Notes under the pieces: generated by a model
What the model was told of the DNA's origin: nothing
Databases searched by the model: none
Seen by the model: the letters and a program-made list of their open reading frames with translations, nothing else
Program-made: the position numbers and the translations under genes
Assembly (NCBI GenBank): GCA_020284085.1
Contig: JACEVL010000969.1
Coordinates: 1 to 64,000 of the forward strand
DNA from: Aporrectodea caliginosa
Lineage: Eukaryota > Annelida > Clitellata > Crassiclitellata > Lumbricidae
Length of the DNA: 64,000 nt
Direction of reading: 5' to 3'
Part shown: positions 55,010 to 64,000 of the stretch, piece by piece
Position numbering within the stretch: the stretch's first letter is position 1
How the letters are laid out: every line of letters starts with the position of its first letter

Positions 55010-57269
55010 TCAAATAAACTGGTGTGTTTTAAATTCAGAACAGGTGCTGTTTCTGCATTCATCGTTGGTACAAGCCGGATGCATCCTAAGTTGACTAGCG
55101 ACATTTTTTATTCTATGCAATTTTACTCAATGTCTCAAAACCAAATTCTTCATCGCTTTCTATGTGGCAGCTCGATTGAGTTCTACGTTGAACCCATTAA
55201 TTCATGTATCGACGACATTGACACTCTGGTATGTAACGCCGATGAGGTGGCATTCACAGAAGACATTCCTGTTCTACCAGATGATGTCAGTGGTTTCCTC
55301 GAAACGATGAATTGTTTACAGATTTTGCCATACCCTGATTATCCTGGATATGTGATGCTTCAAAGATTCGGACGATTGCGATATAATTGGCATTGCAAGA
55401 AGTTTGAATTTGAACACTGGCCACGTGAATTTCTATATATATCTTATACGCCTCCTAGTTCGTCTGAGCACATTGCAGCACAAGAAAGCTATACGCCTAC
55501 AGGTCCAGCGGTGAAATCAATCGACACAGGCAATATCTCTTCAGATATGGTCTTTAGCATAAGGTGCACACAGTGGCCAAAAGAGGCAAAAAATTGGCCT
55601 TTTCGTCGAAGAAATTGTGGGTGGCCGACGACTGACGACATCCGTAAGATAGTACACAGTGGGTGTCATATTGTAATTGCAAAGCATCCTGCGTGCAGAG
55701 ATGACGTAGACCAGTGGAGGCTGTCATTTTCAGTTGCTGAAGTAATTTTACTTCACAGCTGGACACCAGTTCAGCAGATTGTCTACCATATGCTCAGATT
55801 CTTTGCCAAAATGGAACTAATCAGGAAAGATTGTCCAAAGGAAGACGAAGTTCTCTGCTCATACCATATTAAAACACTGATGTTGTGGTCATGCGAAGAA
55901 ATGTCACCAAAATGGTGGAATTCCTCATCCGTTATTGAGATATGCTGTTATATATTACGGAAGCTTTCAGAATGGCTAAAGATAGGCTATTGTCCTAACT
56001 ATTTTATTCCTCAGGCAAACTTATTTCATGAAGTCATGAACAAGAAAGTAGTTAATGAGACAACTAGGCGATTGAATGAACTCTGCCATTCTGACATTCT
56101 AACTGATTGGTTTGCGGAGGAGTACATACTGCTAGCCTTAGAGAGAGTTTCAATTTTAACAGATACCAGGGATCTGATGACAGATTTTGGCCAAAGCATG
56201 CTGCGCATTTGTGAATTCATGGATAAACAGAAACTGGTATCCTTTAGTTGGGAATTTTCTTTCGGGTTTTTTAACTGTGTGAACTACGCCGTTAAACCAG
56301 ACATACGGGAAGCAAACTATGGATATCGCAGAGACTTGCAGCATCTTCATGTTTCAATTAAAATATTACAGAAAAGAGGCACTCTAGGTTTATTTTTTTC
56401 ATCAGTAGAGTTCTCGAGAAGTTTTCCACAATTTGGAAATGTACTGTTCAGTTTGTATGCCGCAAATGCATTGGGCTGGCAGCAAATAACATACGAGAGC
56501 AAATGTTTCACTGAATTTGTCAGAGGAGTTTCATGGCAACCGAAAGTCTTGAAGTCTAAACATAATAATTTTCCAAAACCCAATGGAGCAAGTCTAGACA
56601 GAAGCTTCGTCTCTTTTCTTGACAGCACAAGGTCTCATGGAAAATTTAATCGGAACAATTAGTCCTATAGAATTTAAACTGGTGTCCCAAATGTCAAAAT
56701 GTTTACTTGGAAAAGCTTTAGACTGTGAGGATTCTAGATCTAAAACTATCGCAAGTGCAAATTTGGCCTACATGGCTGCTCTTCATTTTGCTGCATCAGA
56801 ATATCAATCTGCCATAGAATTTTGCTCGAGAGTGATCTTTAATCCAACAACCAAAGAACAAGAAAAAGAAACGCTGAATGCCGGCTGTTTGCTATACATT
56901 GAAGACATTGCAAACGTCATTGGATTTTATTTTATTTTCATGCAGATTAAACATAATTTCCATTACAATGGGAGATTGCATATTCTTGATCTACGTATTA
57001 CACCAGAGGTATTTGCTCTGTATTTAGAGAATTTATCGAAAGTAAAAAGTCCGAAACATTATCGAATTTTTTGCGATTTGCGAACCCCGACATTTCCGTT
57101 GGATGAAATTCTAATGACTATAACAAATCGGATGTCTGCTGGAATATCAAAGAATCGTGTTTTACGCGTGTATCAAAGAACCGATCCGATTAATAAATCG
57201 GAGGCGCCCAATAAAAGTTCTTTGCTAAATAAAGACGACATTATTCAATTGCTCGTGGACTATTCCAAC
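55010..57269 (+). pseudogene. Mab-21/cGLR-family gene, copy F, frameshifted and 3'-truncated
   Basis: The first frame (to 56662) has the full catalytic domain: GSSIEF, D-I-D (CIDDID), GPAVK, an Asp in SSDMV, then CTQWPKEAKNWPF, HPACRDD, WRLSFSVAE, LCSYHIKTLMLW and CPNYFIP. Relative to copies A and E one extra T at about 56612 shifts the frame; the second frame (about 56619-57269) continues GLMENLIGTISP, ALHFAASEYQSAIEF and LQLLVDYS. At 57269, inside the DYSLE motif, the sequence jumps into a Ty3/gypsy fragment, so the last ~200 residues are lost. The N-terminus also lacks an ATG; it starts at ATTCAG AACAGG, 2 bases shorter than copy E. A protein truncated after the Mab-21 core could still be made, but the locus is most likely a pseudogene. 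Confidence 0.9.
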
Positions 57270-58456
57270 AAATTAAGCAATTGCTGGGATTTTTTGGTTA
57301 CTATAGACAGTTTATCAAAGATTTTGCACAGATTGCGAAGCCTCTATCTGATTTGACAAGCAAACATGTTCCAGATAAGATTGATTGGACTGATAGACAT
57401 CAACAGGCATTTAATTTACTTAAAGATGCTGTACGCTCTAAAGTTGTTTTATATGTTTTTGATGTTGGAAAACCTTTTAATTTGTACTGTGATAGTAGTG
57501 ATTTTGCAGTAGGAGCTGTTTTAACACAGATGGATGATAAGGGAATAGAACGCCCTGTATCATTTATAAGTCAGAAATTGACTGACACTCAGAAGAGATG
57601 GGCAACTGTAGAGAAAGAAGCCTATGCTATTGTTTGGGCTCTAAATAAGTTGAAAGAGATAATAATTGGATCTAAAGTTCACATCTTTACCGATCACAAT
57701 CCTTTAACTTATCTGACTGAATCTATGTCTAAGTCTGCTAAACTGGTGCGTTGGGCTTTAGCACTGCAAACTTTTGATGTAGAAGTTAATTATAAGAAAG
57801 GACGATTAAATGTTGTAGCAGATTGTTTATCTAGATTATAAGATTGTTTATTTTACTGTATTATATAGTATTAAGTTTATTGCATAATTTAGTACCTGAT
57901 GATTTCGCAAATTTTTAAGTTTAATTTGCTCAATCCAAAGAAAGGGAAGGAGGTAATGTGAACTAATGTTTTGCATATATAATGAGCACAGGTGTTCCTT
58001 AGGTTGATATATATATATATATAATGTGTATCGATTGTTAAGCGTTTTAGTCTTAGGCCTTAGTTGCGCTGTCGGCTCGTGGGCGCTTGGCCTAAAGTAG
58101 CCTAAACTTTGGCTGACGATAGATTCTCTACACGTGCAGTTAGCGCGCCAAATTTAGAAACTGCTGATGACAGTGAATTTGAACAATACAGTGTAGTAGT
58201 TGGTTTAATGCAGTAGAGAGCTGTATGTTAGAAGTTACAGTTGAGCTGTATTGATAAGAACTTTGATTGTACGTTTGAATTAACTGTGTTTGAAGAAAGG
58301 AGAAACATTCAAAGAACTGTGTCAATTTAATTCTTAAACAGTTAGAAGTCGTTGAGCAATTTATATGTAGAGATAAGGAAAGTTCTTGAGGTAGGTCACA
58401 ACTAAGAAAGAAGAAGAGTTGGTGACAATGTCTTACATGAGATATTCCCCATAACA
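57270..58456 (+). mobile_element. Ty3/gypsy retrotransposon remnant: end of RT, RNase H and 3' LTR
   Basis: The frame 57281-57841 reads LGFFGYYRQFIKDFAQIAKP, then the RNase H segment with LYCDSSDFAVGAVL (Asp), VEKEAYAIVWAL (Glu) and FTDHNPLTYL (Asp), ending VNYKKGRLNVVADCLSRL. A purine tract, AAAGAAAGGGAAGGAGG, leads to a probable 3' LTR. Integrase is not present after RNase H: the frame stops at 57841, so the element either places it elsewhere or has lost it. Everything upstream of the reverse-transcriptase tail is missing at the junction with Mab-21 copy F. A 5' truncation is unusual for an LTR element and suggests a deletion. Confidence 0.88.
57957..58456 (+). repeat. Probable 3' LTR of the gypsy remnant
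   Basis: Starts TGTGAACTAATG right after the purine tract and ends CCCCATAACA (TGT...ACA). A TATATATATATATAATG box is at 58005-58025. Ends are inferred from the purine tract and from the LINE sequence that starts at 58457; no second LTR is in the window. Confidence 0.6.
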
Positions 58457-58714
58457 TACCGGATGTGACCTGTGCCTACGTGCTCATGATCGAGAAATCC
58501 CCCTGCTGGCTGGCTCTCAAGGAAAACGTTTCTAATTGGATCATTTATAAAATATAGCTACCTAACTAGACAACCTAAAATAAGATAACAAACCTCTCGA
58601 AGAGATCCGGGATAGTGAAGCAGTCCTAACTACCTAGATAAATTATGCACTTTAGGCGCAAGAAGTAGAATGTAATCAAGTATGTAAGCCAAAATGCGGT
58701 TCACGATTGGTCCA
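58457..58714 (+). mobile_element. LINE 3' fragment
   Basis: Encodes a DLCLRAHDREIPLLAG-like segment, matching GLRPRAHDRENTLAD at 62240-62290 and LRPRIHNFNLP at 20158. It ends with the GCCAAAATGCGGTTCACGAT tail and runs straight into the CATC microsatellite. Confidence 0.7.
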
Positions 58715-59045
58715 TCCATCCATCCATCCATCCATCCATCCATCCATCCATCCATCCATCCATCCATCCATCCATCCATCCATCCATCCATCCAAGCATC
58801 CATGTATCCATCCATCCATCCATCCACCCACCCACCCACCCACCCACCCACCCATCCATCCATCCATCCATCCATCCAAGTATCCATGCAACCTTCATTC
58901 ATCCATCCATCCATCCATCCATCCATCCATCCATCCATCCATCCATCCATCCATCCATCCATCCATCCATCCATCCATCCATCCATCCATCCATCCATCC
59001 ATCCATCCATCCATCCATCCATCCATCCACCTATCTACCTACCTA
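58709..59045. repeat. CATC/TCCA tetranucleotide microsatellite (~335 bp)
   Basis: Nearly pure TCCA repeats with a CACC block in the middle and a short break at 58878-58900. The repeat-encoded ORFs on both strands are artefacts. Confidence 0.98.
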
Positions 59046-59049
59046 TAGA

Positions 59050-60244
59050 TCTCTAGAGGCTATATTTTCTTCTCGCTACATCGTTCGTTGTATAGGCTAA
59101 GAATTAAAGCTTTATCCACTAACCTACTTTCTTTCTTTCTCCTCCGTCAAGTATTCGCTGACGATGAGGCTCTAACAAAACTTCTCCATTTCGGTCGGTC
59201 TCTTGCGAGTTCTATTGCCCTTCTTAAGTCCCATCCTCTGTCTTCTATGTCCTCCAGTACGTTATCTATCCATCTCTTCTTCTGACGTCCTCTGCTCCTC
59301 GTTCCCTCCACCTCTCCGTGCAGTGCCTTTGCCGGCATTCTTCCGTTCTCCATCCTGATCACATGTCCATACCATGTTAGTCTTCGTTTCTTTATTCTTT
59401 CCACTACCGTTTCCTTCTGTCCCAGTTCTTCTCGTGTCACCTCATTCCGTATCTTTTCTCTTCGTGATCTATTCAGTAGTCCTCGTAGCCATCCCATCTC
59501 CGCCACCAGGAGTCTTCTCTCGTCCTCCTTTTTCATGCACCAAGACTCTGCTCCATACGTGAGGACCGGTATCACCAGTGTTTCGTATAGTTTGGTTTTT
59601 GTTCTTGTTGAGATGTTGCCTGATCTCCATAGTTTCCTCAGCTTCCCAAACATTGCTGACGCCAGCCCAATTCTTTTCCTTATGTCCCTTGTCGACTCCG
59701 CGTCCTCCGTAATTACGCCCCACAGGTACACAAATTCCGTCACCTGCTCCAGCTCCTCTCCTTCCAGGATGATGTTTATCTTTTCTTTTTCCTTACCAAT
59801 TGTCATTGTTTTGGTCTTCTCTCCATTGATCTTAAGCCCGAATCTTTTGCTACTTTCATGTACCCTGGTCGTTAGTTCCTGCAGTTGGCTTCCGCTTTCC
59901 GCCATCAGATCTATGTCGTCTGCAAATCTTAGGTTGTTGACTATTGTTCCATTTATTCTCACCCCTATTTCTGTATCTGCCAGCGCTATGTCCATCATTG
60001 CCTCCAATATCAGGTTGAATAGGTATGGGGATAGACCGCAGCCTTGTCTTACTCCAACATGCACACGAAACCATTCCGTTAGCTCCCCATCTACTCTCAC
60101 TGCGCTTACCGTCTTGCTATATAGGTCCTCTAGTAGCTCCACTAGCTCCTCTGGTATTCCATAATTCCTCATCACTCTCCATAGCCCCTGCTGCCAGATG
60201 CTATCAAAAGCCTGTCTGAAGTCTATAAAGTTGTTATATATCAC
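59050..60244 (-). mobile_element. RTE-like LINE, 5'-truncated, with a 365-residue open frame
   Basis: The minus strand encodes FIDFRQAFDSIW (RT motif A), VRQGCGLSPYLFNLILEAMM (motif B), LRFADDIDLMAES (motif C), KINGEKTKTM, and the clade's C-terminus with RRLTWYGHVIRMENGRMPAK and GRQKKRWIDNVLEDI, stopping at 59147. The endonuclease and the first RT motifs are missing at the 5' truncation (about 60244). The remaining frame is intact, so insertion was fairly recent. The 3' tail passes through AGGTAGGTAG into the ATGG repeats. Confidence 0.88.
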
Positions 60245-60426
60245 CTTGTTCTTTTCATAGTATTTCTCCGCTAACTAACCTACTAAGGTAGCATAAACCA
60301 AATGCTTGTTGACGACAAAATATCTGTAGAGTCAAGTCTTCAGCGCCAGAAGACGTACACTGATGTAAACGATTGACATTCTGCAGACGGAATACCTGTT
60401 TGATTTTCGTGGTCTTTGTGGGGGTG

Positions 60427-60516
60427 ACCCGTCAAAATAGCCCCGTCAAAATAGCCCCGTCAAAACAGCCCCGTCAAAATAGCCCCATGACCAAATTATG
60501 GCTATTTGACGGGGTG
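60427..60516. repeat. GTCAAAATAGCCCC tandem repeat with inverted copy
   Basis: Four 15-bp-like units of CCCGTCAAAATAG are followed, after ATGACCAAATTAT, by GGCTATTTGACGGGGTG, the inverted unit. It could form a stem with any of the direct units. Confidence 0.9.
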
Positions 60517-61012
60517 CCCTTTGTGGGAGCTGATCCTCCTTGGCTTGTCTGTCTCTTTGGCTTTGGTCGTAAGAACTTCTTGCTTCCCTTATTATATAGC
60601 TCAAAACAATGCAAACATAGAGCATATTCCTATTATAAATTTATTATCAGATATATTATCATATTCGTTATCGTTATCGTTAACGTTATCATTATCATTG
60701 TCATTATCATTTTCATCATCACCATCAATTATTTGGAGCTGTTAATGCTACTTTTGTGCTTTTTCAAGTTGGAAATGTTATCAGTTTTTCTAATGATACT
60801 CTAATGATTGTTTCAAGACCTGGACTATTATTTCCTCTGAAAACTCAGTAATATAGAAATAGGGGCCTAACTTTATATAAGCATTAGCATTTGTAGAGCT
60901 CCTGTTGTCCTCGACTTCGAATTTATGCCTGTTATTGATATGTGATTATTACAATAAGAAGATAATTCAATCAATCAATCAATCAATAAATCCATCTATC
61001 AATCAATTAATC

Positions 61013-61014
<2 letters not shown>

Positions 61015-61100
<86 letters not shown>
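61015..61100. repeat. ATC microsatellite
   Basis: Pure CAT/ATC repeats following a TCAA-repeat tract (60967-61012). Confidence 0.98.
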
Positions 61101-61213
61101 TCTATTATTGCATATAATTATTGGGGCCTACAAGCGCTGTCAGTGAATCTGAATGTGAGGTGCTATTATCAAAATGTAGAATCAAGGTCATACACAGACA
61201 GAGCAGGGATAAA

Positions 61214-61437
61214 ATTGTATTGTATTGTATTTGAACACTTGTTATAGCGCCTCTACAAGATTTCCCATTCAGAGGTGCTCCCGACTACTGCTGTAGTCGG
61301 AGTTTCACGCCGAAGCGCATGAGCAATTGCGAGTGAAGGACTTGCCCAGGGTCCCTACGCGACGGCTTTGAGGTGGATTCGAACCCGCAACCCTCCAGCT
61401 GCAAGGCACCGAACATACCCCAAACCACCGCGCCCCA
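61214..61437 (-). repeat. tRNA-derived SINE (family A) with LINE-type CAATA tail
   Basis: Minus strand: GGGGCGCGGTGGTTTGGGGT head, GGTTCGAATCC B box, ACCCTGGGCAAGTCCTTCAC body, GGGAGCACCTCTGAATGG hairpin and a CAATA repeat tail like that of the CR1/L2-like LINE. Confidence 0.9.
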
Positions 61438-61439
61438 GT

Positions 61440-61608
61440 ATATTGTGTTGTGTTGTGTGTTGTATTGTACTCCACGTTTATAATGCGACCGAGCCACCCG
61501 CAGTAAAGATCCGAGAAATTAATCTCTGATAAACCGACCCGACCGGGAAGCGAACCCGGGGCGCCGGCGCGGAGAGCGGGCACCAACCCACTCGGCCACT
61601 CAGGATCC
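61440..61608 (-). repeat. tRNA-derived SINE (family D, Ser/Leu-like head)
   Basis: Minus strand: GAGTGGCCGAGTGGG contains a consensus A box (TGGCCGAGTGG), and GGGTTCGCTTCCCGG a B-box/T-arm. The body GCGGGTGGCTCGGTCGCA leads to an ACAAC-type tail. The 5' neighbour of SINE A, head to tail on the same strand. Confidence 0.8.
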
Positions 61609-62089
61609 GAGTGGGTTGAAAAAATCCGCTTGTCGTTCACTGCGCTCTGCTGAAGGTGTAATTTCTGATAAAGAGGAAGACCTATCGAGGACAGGTCTCT
61701 CCGATGAATCGTGAATTTTGATTGCGATTTAATTCCAAGCGATAATCTATCTATGCATGGGTGTTATGATAAAAGGCACTACAGTGACTACACAGTGTGC
61801 CATTATAAGACGATATCGAGATGTATGACGAAATGCTGCTTCGGTGGTAAATAGTTCGCTGCTGTGAGGAAAACTTCCTTCTTTCCCTTAAAAATCTGAA
61901 CTTGCTTTTCCTTGCCTTAAACTTCTTCTTAGACATGGTGTTCTTCTCTAGGCCTACTTTTAGTAAACTGAGTTTTAATGCTTTGTAAAACAAAGATCCA
62001 GTTTTATAATATTTTAACTGCTGAAATATACATAATTATAACACTTATAATAAAATTATACATAATTATATACATAATTACATACATCT
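61609..62089. other. Non-coding
   Basis: Nothing recognised; the minus-strand frame at 61751-61993 is Lys/Ser-rich without a motif. ATAATTATA-type repeats lie at 62025-62085. Confidence 0.4.
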
Positions 62090-62490
62090 AATCAAAGGGC
62101 ATTACCTCCCCTCGGACATTCTAACCATAGAACAGCAATGCCTAAATGCGGACTATCACCTATTCTCAGCTGTGAACAGATACGAAGGACATGTCTTACA
62201 TGACAAGCTCCCGCACAAAAGACATAGGCCTACAGGACATGGTCTACGCCCTCGCGCTCATGATCGAGAAAATACCCTAGCAGACTGTCTCGCCAGAAAT
62301 ACCTTTATAAATAGGATGATTTATCAAGATAAATTATAACATTCAAGTTAAAAAACATGTGAACAAACAATTTATAGAGTGCATAAATAGTCTAATCCAG
62401 AAAATTAATAGAGAAAACAATCCTTTAAACGTTCATGTTAGCCAAAATGCGGGTTGAAATTGGTCCCACAATAAAGAATATTCTATATAC
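62090..62490 (+). mobile_element. LINE 3' fragment (TTAC/ACCAAAATGCGG-tail family)
   Basis: Encodes an HGLRPRAHDRENTLADCL-like segment and ends with AGCCAAAATGCGGGTTGAAA and CAATAAAGAATATTC, matching 58457-58714 and 48095-48165. Confidence 0.7.
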
Positions 62491-62639
62491 TGGATTACCT
62501 GCTTCTCGCGGTCAACTTGAGCGACGTTTATTCTCCGCAGAAATAGTTTAACTCTAAAACAATGAATATAAAATTGCCTGCATATAAATACATAATACAT
62601 TGCAAGTATTTTATTATATGTATGTATGTATGTATGAGA

Positions 62640-62870
62640 AGAATATTGCACCTGAATTGGACAATGAAGGTGACAAATAAGGAGGTCCGAAGAAGATTAC
62701 ACATAAAGGAAGTTCTAATACAGTCAGTAATGAGAAGGAAATTGGGTCTGTTTGGGCATATTATATGCAGAATGGACAATAATAGAAAAATAAAAACTGT
62801 CATGGTGGGTATGATGGATGAAAGTGGACGAAGAGGAAGACCTAACAGGGAATGGACTGATGACATCAAC
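62640..62870 (+). mobile_element. RTE-like LINE C-terminal fragment
   Basis: Reads VTNKEVRRRLHIKEVLIQSV, MRRKLGLFGHIICRMDNNRK and ESGRRGRPNREWTDDI, the same C-terminal pattern (GH-I-RM, GRP-W-DDI) as 59147-60244. Short and dead. Confidence 0.75.
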
Positions 62871-64000
62871 TTTATACAGGCTAAGATTGATTCTACTCGC
62901 AAATCCACGGAAAACTCCCCTCCTCCTGTCTCCTCCACTGCAGCTGTTCTCTCTTCGTGGAAGCCTCTTCAACCTGATGCCATCCGTCAACTCATAATGG
63001 ACTCTTCTTCGAAGTCTTGCGAACTTGACTTACTTCCTCCATTCTTAGTTAAGGAATTTTTAGATGAACTTATTCTGTTTTTGGTAATTCTATGTCACTC
63101 TTCGCTGGCCCAGGGCTAGGTAGGCCTACCTGCATTGCATAAAAGGGCTGTGGTTTTCCCTTCCATCACTCTCCCCTATCTCAAACTTGTCTTTCCTCTC
63201 GAAGCTTCTTGAGAAATGTGTGTCTGTACAACTGGTTCACTACCTTGACCCACACTCTCTAATGCCTCCTCTTCAGTCTGGATTTAGGAAATTTCACTCG
63301 ACAGAATCGCTTATGGTGAGTCTTCTGGCTGATGTATTTCATGCCGTTGATCGTGGCCATGTCACTCTACTTTCTCTCAATGACATTAGTTCCGCTTTCG
63401 ACACTGTTGATCACACCATCCTTCTTGACCAAGGCCTATGTTGAATTATTGAGCTTTGTATTGTCTAAAAAAACTGTCTAACTCATTTGGGATTACTGAT
63501 TCTGCTCTTCTCTGGTTCCGCTCATTTCTTTCTGATCGCTCCGTCTCGGTAGTTTTTGGTCCCCCTCTCTTACGGCTTACCTCAAGGCTCGGTTCTTGCT
63601 CCCCTTCTGTTTGTCCTATATACTTCGGATCTGGCTGGGGTCCTTGGTCCACTGGGTGTCCTATCCCACCAATATGCTGATGACACGCAGGCTTACCTTC
63701 ATGGACCTGCAGACACAGCTGCTGTTATGGTTGAGCGTATTCTAGAGGCTTCAGCTGCTCTTGACCGATGGTTATCCTCAAATCGCCTCCGTCTTAACCA
63801 AGACAAGACTCAGTACATATGGCTCGGTATACTCGTGCCCAGCTTACCAAGATTAATGCTGACTACCTTCGTCTTCGGTTTCCAAATATGCACTTCTCTT
63901 CCTCTGTCCGTGATCTTGGATTCATTCTTGATCCTGTCCTCTCTCTGTCTGATCATGTAAATAGTGTCTCTCGTTCCTGCTTCTACTACCTACGCCAACT
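62871..64000 (+). mobile_element. CR1/L2-like LINE reverse transcriptase, frameshifted, running off the window
   Basis: From 62880 the translation reads LQPDAIRQLIMDSSSKSCEL and DLLPPFLVKEFLDEL. A frame change leads to LSFLSKLLEKCVSVQLVHYL, QSGFRKFHSTESLMVSLLAD and DISSAFDTVDHTILL (motif A region), then ITDSALLWFRSFLSDRS, YGLPQGSVLAPLLFVLYTSD (motif B) and HQYADDTQAYLHG (motif C), LSSNRLRLNQDKTQYIWLG. At least three frameshifts (about 63120, 63445, 63560). It belongs to the same broad clade as the LINE at 8515-13745. The 3' end is outside the window. Confidence 0.88.

Larger units (their letters stand above)
60245..61213. other. Non-coding with simple repeats
   Basis: Contains a tandem and inverted repeat of CCCCGTCAAAATAG (60427-60516), an ATTATC-rich tract (60650-60725) and an ATC microsatellite (60962-61100). 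No gene was recognised. Confidence 0.6.

Noticed and set aside
58630..59056. ORFs rich in MDGW or SIHP repeats
   Set aside because: They are translations of the CATC/TCCA microsatellite in several frames, not a repeat protein.
61440..61608. Possible Ser/Leu tRNA gene on the minus strand
   Set aside because: Good A box, but the B box is altered and the sequence continues into a SINE-like body and tail.

Overview
The window is eukaryotic, from an AT-rich and heavily repeated invertebrate metazoan genome. It carries tRNA-derived SINEs, several non-LTR LINE families, hAT and Mutator-like DNA transposons, LTR elements, a Polinton-type integrase tail and long microsatellites. A species cannot be fixed from the sequence. 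A marine invertebrate (echinoderm, amphioxus, mollusc or similar) is likely, because expanded Mab-21/cGAS-like gene families and this transposon mix are known there. That is inference.

The only convincing host genes belong to one dispersed family of intronless Mab-21-domain proteins, i.e. relatives of cGAS and the cGAS-like receptors (cGLRs). Copy A (5340-8164) and copy E (38076-41000) have long open frames and keep the nucleotidyltransferase G-S, D-x-D and third Asp residues. Copy F (55010-57269) has a 1-base frameshift and its 3' end is replaced by a Ty3/gypsy fragment. Copies C (15208-15946) and D (28646-29509) are broken 3' fragments, and a still shorter scrap sits near 14030. All share a C-terminal extension of about 590 residues beyond the usual Mab-21 length, with TPR-like helices and a strongly conserved terminal block. 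This is the best candidate for a poorly described system in the window: a local birth-and-death cluster of putative innate-immune nucleotide-signalling sensors.

Layout. 1-4700: Polinton-type integrase tail, a FLYWCH/MULE transposase, and a hAT transposase split by another hAT element that itself holds a hAT MITE. 5340-8164: copy A. 8240-15950: a CR1/L2-like LINE broken by three DNA transposons (each with its own passenger), then a tandem segmental duplication and copy C. 16000-25000: LINE fragments, a MITE and a foldback-like satellite. 27588-29509: LINE joined to copy D. 31740-32540: dead hAT transposase. 34852-35136: SINE. 38076-41000: copy E, followed by inverted repeats. 43172-46726: a young LTR element with near-identical 436-bp LTRs and one orphan 612-aa ORF but no pol. 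50300-54900: SINE and LINE fragments. 55010-58456: copy F and the gypsy remnant. 58457-64000: LINE fragments, two LINE tails meeting in a CATC microsatellite, an RTE-like LINE, SINEs, and a CR1/L2-like LINE running off the right edge.

Transposon boundaries are supported wherever possible by target-site duplications or by empty-site comparison inside the window. Coordinates of old fragments are approximate.
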